From the NCBI RefSeq assembly GCF_038594945.1, contig NZ_JBCFYD010000001.1, forward strand, positions 1,578,801 to 1,642,800: a stretch of 64,000 bases of DNA, read 5' to 3'. The notes under the pieces were generated by a model. The model was not told the origin of the DNA and made no database searches. It saw only the letters and a program-made list of their open reading frames with translations. Position 1 is the stretch's first letter; each line of letters opens with the position of its first letter. A program made the position numbers and the translations under genes. Positions 61,469-64,000 of this stretch are shown here, piece after piece. Origin of the DNA: Fodinibius sp. Rm-B-1B1-1 (GTDB lineage: Bacteria; Bacteroidota; Rhodothermia; Balneolales; Balneolaceae).

Positions 61469-62164
61469 GTGGCTACGAAAGCGCTTATTATCCCGGCTGC
61501 TGGTATAGGTAGCCGCATGCAAAAGGATATCCCTAAGCCCTTTTTGCAGTTGGGGGATTGTACTATTATTGAGCAGACGATTCAGCGATTTTCATCCCTT
61601 GATGGTTTAAAGCAGGTGATAGTACCAACATCCAAATCGTATTTGGGTGCAACAAAAGAAATTTTGCAAAAGGCGTTGCCGGCTGATGTTGAAGGTATTG
61701 TTTTGGTTGGCGGTAACACAAGACAGGAGTCAATACACAAAGCGCTTAAAGAGGCTGGGGATGTACACTTGATTATAGTACACGATGCTGTCCGTCCATT
61801 TGTAAGGCAAGAACATATCTGTAATTGTTGTGAGGCAGCTGATCTGAATGGAGGGGCAGTGTTAGGAGTACCAGCCAAAGATACTATCAAAAAGATTGAT
61901 GGTAATCGGATTATCAGAGAAACGCCCTCTCGTAAATACTTATGGCAAACGCAGACTCCGCAAGTCTTTCAAAAGGAATTGTTGATGGAGGCGTATCAAA
62001 AAGCAAGCGAAGATGATTTTTTGGGGACGGATGATTCTTCATTGGTGGAGCGGTTAGGATATACCGTTGTAATGGTTGAGGGCGATCGCTCTAACTTTAA
62101 AATAACTTATCCACTTGATTTAGAACTTGCCCAATTATTGGTAGAAAAAGGACGAGGTTCGTAA
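61469..62164 (+). CDS. ispD: 2-C-methyl-D-erythritol 4-phosphate cytidylyltransferase
   Basis: A 231-residue IspD with the CTP-binding start LIIPAAGIGSRMQKDIPKPFLQL, VHDAVRPFVRQEHI, VLGVPAKDTIKKID and QTPQVFQKELLMEAY. Start is GTG 61469. It makes CDP-ME in the non-mevalonate isoprenoid pathway. It starts 2 bp after queA and its TAA overlaps the ATG of ispF by one base. Confidence 0.97.
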   Translation: MATKALIIPAAGIGSRMQKDIPKPFLQLGDCTIIEQTIQRFSSLDGLKQVIVPTSKSYLGATKEILQKALPADVEGIVLVGGNTRQESIHKALKEAGDVHLIIVHDAVRPFVRQEHICNCCEAADLNGGAVLGVPAKDTIKKIDGNRIIRETPSRKYLWQTQTPQVFQKELLMEAYQKASEDDFLGTDDSSLVERLGYTVVMVEGDRSNFKITYPLDLELAQLLVEKGRGS

Positions 62165-62637
62165 TGCGTATTGGTTACGGTTATGATGTACATCGTTTTG
62201 AGGACGGAGGTCCGTTAGTAATAGGTGGAGTTAAAATTCCTTTTGGAAAAAGTTTAGCCGGTCATTCTGATGCCGATGTTCTATTGCATGCTATTACCGA
62301 TGCGCTGCTTGGCGCCTGTGCACTGGGAGATTTAGGGAAACATTTCCCGGACACTTCCAGCAAGTTCGAGGATATCAATAGTCGAATTTTGTTGCGGGAT
62401 GCCTTAACCATGGTCCGCGAAAAAGGATACCTTGTGAATAATGTAGATGCTACAATCGTGACAGAACGTCCCCAAATGGCCCCGCATATAAATGAGATGC
62501 GTCAAGTTATTGCTGATGATTTGAAAGTTAATATCGATCAAGTATCCGTGAAGGCGACTACATCTGAAGGGTTAGGATTCGAGGGTAATGAGGAGGGGAT
62601 TTCAGCGCGAGCAGTGATACTTCTAACTGAGCGGTAA
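62164..62637 (+). CDS. ispF: 2-C-methyl-D-erythritol 2,4-cyclodiphosphate synthase
   Basis: A 157-residue IspF with the metal site YDVHRF (Asp8, His10), the LAGHSDADVLLHAITDALLGA block, GDLGKHFPD and a C-terminal VSVKATTSEGLGFEGNEEGI. It closes the cyclic diphosphate ring two steps after IspD. Coupled to ispD by a one-base stop/start overlap (TAATG). Confidence 0.98.
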   Translation: MRIGYGYDVHRFEDGGPLVIGGVKIPFGKSLAGHSDADVLLHAITDALLGACALGDLGKHFPDTSSKFEDINSRILLRDALTMVREKGYLVNNVDATIVTERPQMAPHINEMRQVIADDLKVNIDQVSVKATTSEGLGFEGNEEGISARAVILLTER

Positions 62638-62639
62638 TC

Positions 62640-63272
62640 ATGATTGATCAATTTATACAAGAGGCTGTTCAGCTTATTAATACTTTGCCGCCACTGAGTA
62701 TTTATTTGGTTTTTTTTCTTGTAGCATACGTAGAAAATATTGTGCCTCCTATCCCCGGAGATGTGTTAGTAGCTTTTGGGGGATACCTTGCAGCGGAATC
62801 GGTAATAGGATTAGTACCTGTTTTAATACTTACAACTATTGCTTCGGTCGTTGGATTTATGAGTATGTATTGGATTGGCAGTCGGTGGGGGACGTTGATT
62901 GAAAAGAAGAAAAATAAGTTTTGGTTATTGCGATTTATCCCAATTAAATATCTTAATAAGGTCCAGAACTGGATGCAAAGGTGGGGAATGGGCGTAGTGT
63001 TGGCAAATCGTTTTTTAGCAGGTACGCGCTCGGTGATTTCGCTGACGGCTGGTTTGAGTCATACCCGAATAAGCAGCACAATTATCTATTCTACAATTAG
63101 TTCCCTTTTGTGGAATGGCATTTTATTGGGATTCGGTTGGGTCGTGCACGAAAACTGGCAGTTGATTGGAAAATATCTCTCAATTTATGGCCGAATTATT
63201 TTGGCAGGCATTGGATTGTTTATCGCTTTTAAGTTGATAAGGCATTACTACAGGAAATCAACCACGAAATAG
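62640..63272 (+). CDS. DedA-family membrane protein
   Basis: A 210-residue DedA/SNARE-associated (VTT) protein with about five helices and the family motifs VAYVENIVPPIPGDVLVAFGGYLAAE and GMGVVLANRFLAGTRSVISLTAGLSHT. DedA proteins are needed for membrane homeostasis; recent work links several to flipping of undecaprenyl phosphate or phospholipids. It starts 2 bp after ispF, and the link to isoprenoid supply is suggestive only. Confidence 0.9.
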   Translation: MIDQFIQEAVQLINTLPPLSIYLVFFLVAYVENIVPPIPGDVLVAFGGYLAAESVIGLVPVLILTTIASVVGFMSMYWIGSRWGTLIEKKKNKFWLLRFIPIKYLNKVQNWMQRWGMGVVLANRFLAGTRSVISLTAGLSHTRISSTIIYSTISSLLWNGILLGFGWVVHENWQLIGKYLSIYGRIILAGIGLFIAFKLIRHYYRKSTTK

Positions 63273-63321
63273 CAATCCTTTCCGCCTCAGAAATAAAAAA
63301 GATTTATTTAGTAATTTTATG

Positions 63322-63352
63322 TTGACAAAAAAGAAAACTGTACTTAGTTTTG
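63322..63352 (+). promoter_or_regulatory. Promoter of the tRNA-tuf operon
   Basis: TTGACA (63322-63327), 17 bases, then TAGTTTTG (63345-63352), an exact TAnnTTTG element. It combines a consensus -35 with the Bacteroidota -7. It is about 70 bp upstream of the first tRNA. The position and strength fit a stable-RNA promoter. Confidence 0.75.
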
Positions 63353-63422
63353 GAGTCTTTCGGCCAAGGGCTGATTGTTGCATTGGAACGTCGGCCTTTA
63401 GTCATAAAAAGATGCTCGATAA

Positions 63423-63494
63423 GCCAGCGTAGCTCAGGGGTAGAGCAGCTGTCTTGTAAACAGCCGGTCATCGGTTCGAATCCGGTCGCTGGCT
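63423..63494 (+). tRNA. tRNA-Thr (TGT)
   Basis: A 72-base cloverleaf: acceptor GCCAGCG/CGCTGGC, D-arm AGCTCAGGGGTAGAGC, anticodon arm CTGTC-TTGTAAA-CAG with anticodon TGT, T-loop GGTTCGAATCC. CCA is not encoded. First of four tRNAs in the operon. Confidence 0.96.
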
Positions 63495-63554
63495 CACTTG
63501 GTTCATCGAGTGTTTTTATTACGAGCCGAAATATTTGACATACTGATTTTTCGC

Positions 63555-63637
63555 GGGGGGATACCAAAGCGGCCAACTGGGGCAGACTGTAAATCTGTTG
63601 TCGTGAGACTTCGTAGGTTCGAATCCTACTCCCCCCA
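63555..63637 (+). tRNA. tRNA-Tyr (GTA)
   Basis: An 83-base class II tRNA: acceptor GGGGGGA/TCCCCCC, anticodon loop CTGTAAA (anticodon GTA), long variable arm TGTCGTGAGACTTCG, T-loop GGTTCGAATCC. The long variable arm is normal for bacterial tRNA-Tyr. Confidence 0.96.
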
Positions 63638-63643
63638 CACTAA

Positions 63644-63716
63644 GCGGGCGTAACTCAATTGGTAGAGTGTCACCCTTCCAAGGTGAATGTTGCCGGTTCG
63701 ACTCCGGTCGCCCGCT
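63644..63716 (+). tRNA. tRNA-Gly (TCC)
   Basis: A 73-base cloverleaf: acceptor GCGGGCG/CGCCCGC, anticodon loop CTTCCAA (anticodon TCC), T-loop GGTTCGACTCC. It starts 7 bp after the Tyr tRNA. Confidence 0.96.
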
Positions 63717-63739
63717 CAGCCCTACGCGGGAACGCACAA

Positions 63740-63811
<72 letters not shown>

Positions 63812-63873
63812 CTGCAAGTGCAGAAACAATTATTGATGTGATTCTGAACATTTAACTGTAAACTTATTTACTC

Positions 63874-64000
63874 ATGGCAAAAGAGACATTTCAGCGAGAT
63901 AAGCCACATGTAAACATAGGAACGATAGGTCACGTAGACCACGGGAAGACGACCACGACGGCGGCGATTACGACCGTAATGGCCAAGCACCACGGCGGGG
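63874..64000 (+). CDS. tuf: Elongation factor Tu, 5' part (cut by window end)
   Basis: The first 42 codons of EF-Tu: [20 protein letters not shown] then VDHGKT, which is the P-loop (GHVDHGKT, residues 19-26), continuing to [14 protein letters not shown] Thr stands at residue 28 where E. coli has Leu (KTTTTAAIT). It lies 62 bp after tRNA-Thr(GGT), so it is expressed with the tRNAs from the promoter at 63322. Confidence 0.97.
   Translation, partial: MAKETFQRDKPHVNIGTIGHVDHGKTTTTAAITTVMAKHHGG

Overview
The window comes from a Gram-negative, moderately A+T-rich bacterium of the Bacteroidota/FCB lineage, most likely Balneolota or a close relative. The support is TonB-dependent receptors carrying CarboxypepD_reg N-terminal domains, an HmuY-like lipoprotein, a DUF5777 barrel protein, a promoter with a Bacteroidota-style TAnnTTTG -7 box, weak Shine-Dalgarno sites and generally acidic proteins. 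The genus is not determined.

Layout. 1-2595: membrane PP2C phosphatase, thioredoxin-like protein, DtxR/MntR-type regulator. 2602-16777 (all minus): a metal and heme acquisition region with three TonB-dependent receptors, an HmuY-like lipoprotein, a periplasmic CbiX-like chelatase, two PepSY membrane proteins, a DUF4198 protein, a DUF5777 barrel and a YceI protein. Inverted repeats that look like operators precede the receptor genes. 17062-24035: ECF sigma/anti-sigma pair, an internally duplicated lipoprotein, a cupredoxin lipoprotein and a tricorn-like protease. 24264-30979: a signalling island with one intact NarL-type kinase/regulator pair next to a kinase with a worn ATP-binding domain and a receiver without its phospho-Asp. 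31133-36704: a sulfur module of two YeeE/YedE half-transporters, persulfide dioxygenase-rhodanese, TSUP exporter, two more rhodaneses and a small methyltransferase, divergent from a GntR/UTRA regulator across a perfect 18-bp palindrome. 36709-44468 (minus): rplM-rpsI-rpsB-tsf-pyrH-frr-smc, with a structured leader before rpsB. 44735-48788: aconitase and a GAF histidine kinase. 48798-53183 (minus): MATE exporter, type III polyketide synthase, methyltransferase and FAD monooxygenase, probably a phenolic lipid or pyrone pathway. 53278-60035 (minus): NtrY-like kinase, 2-hydroxyacid dehydrogenase, small lipoprotein, RsfS, LytR_C protein and an unknown secreted protein. 60420-63272: queA-ispD-ispF-dedA. 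63322-64000: a strong promoter, tRNA-Thr-Tyr-Gly-Thr and the start of tuf, in the same order as E. coli thrU-tyrU-glyT-thrT-tufB.

No rRNA, CRISPR array, insertion sequence or prophage was seen. The most promising leads are the GntR-controlled sulfur module, the HmuY/receptor/periplasmic chelatase set, the type III PKS operon, the rpsB leader and the degenerate signalling pair.
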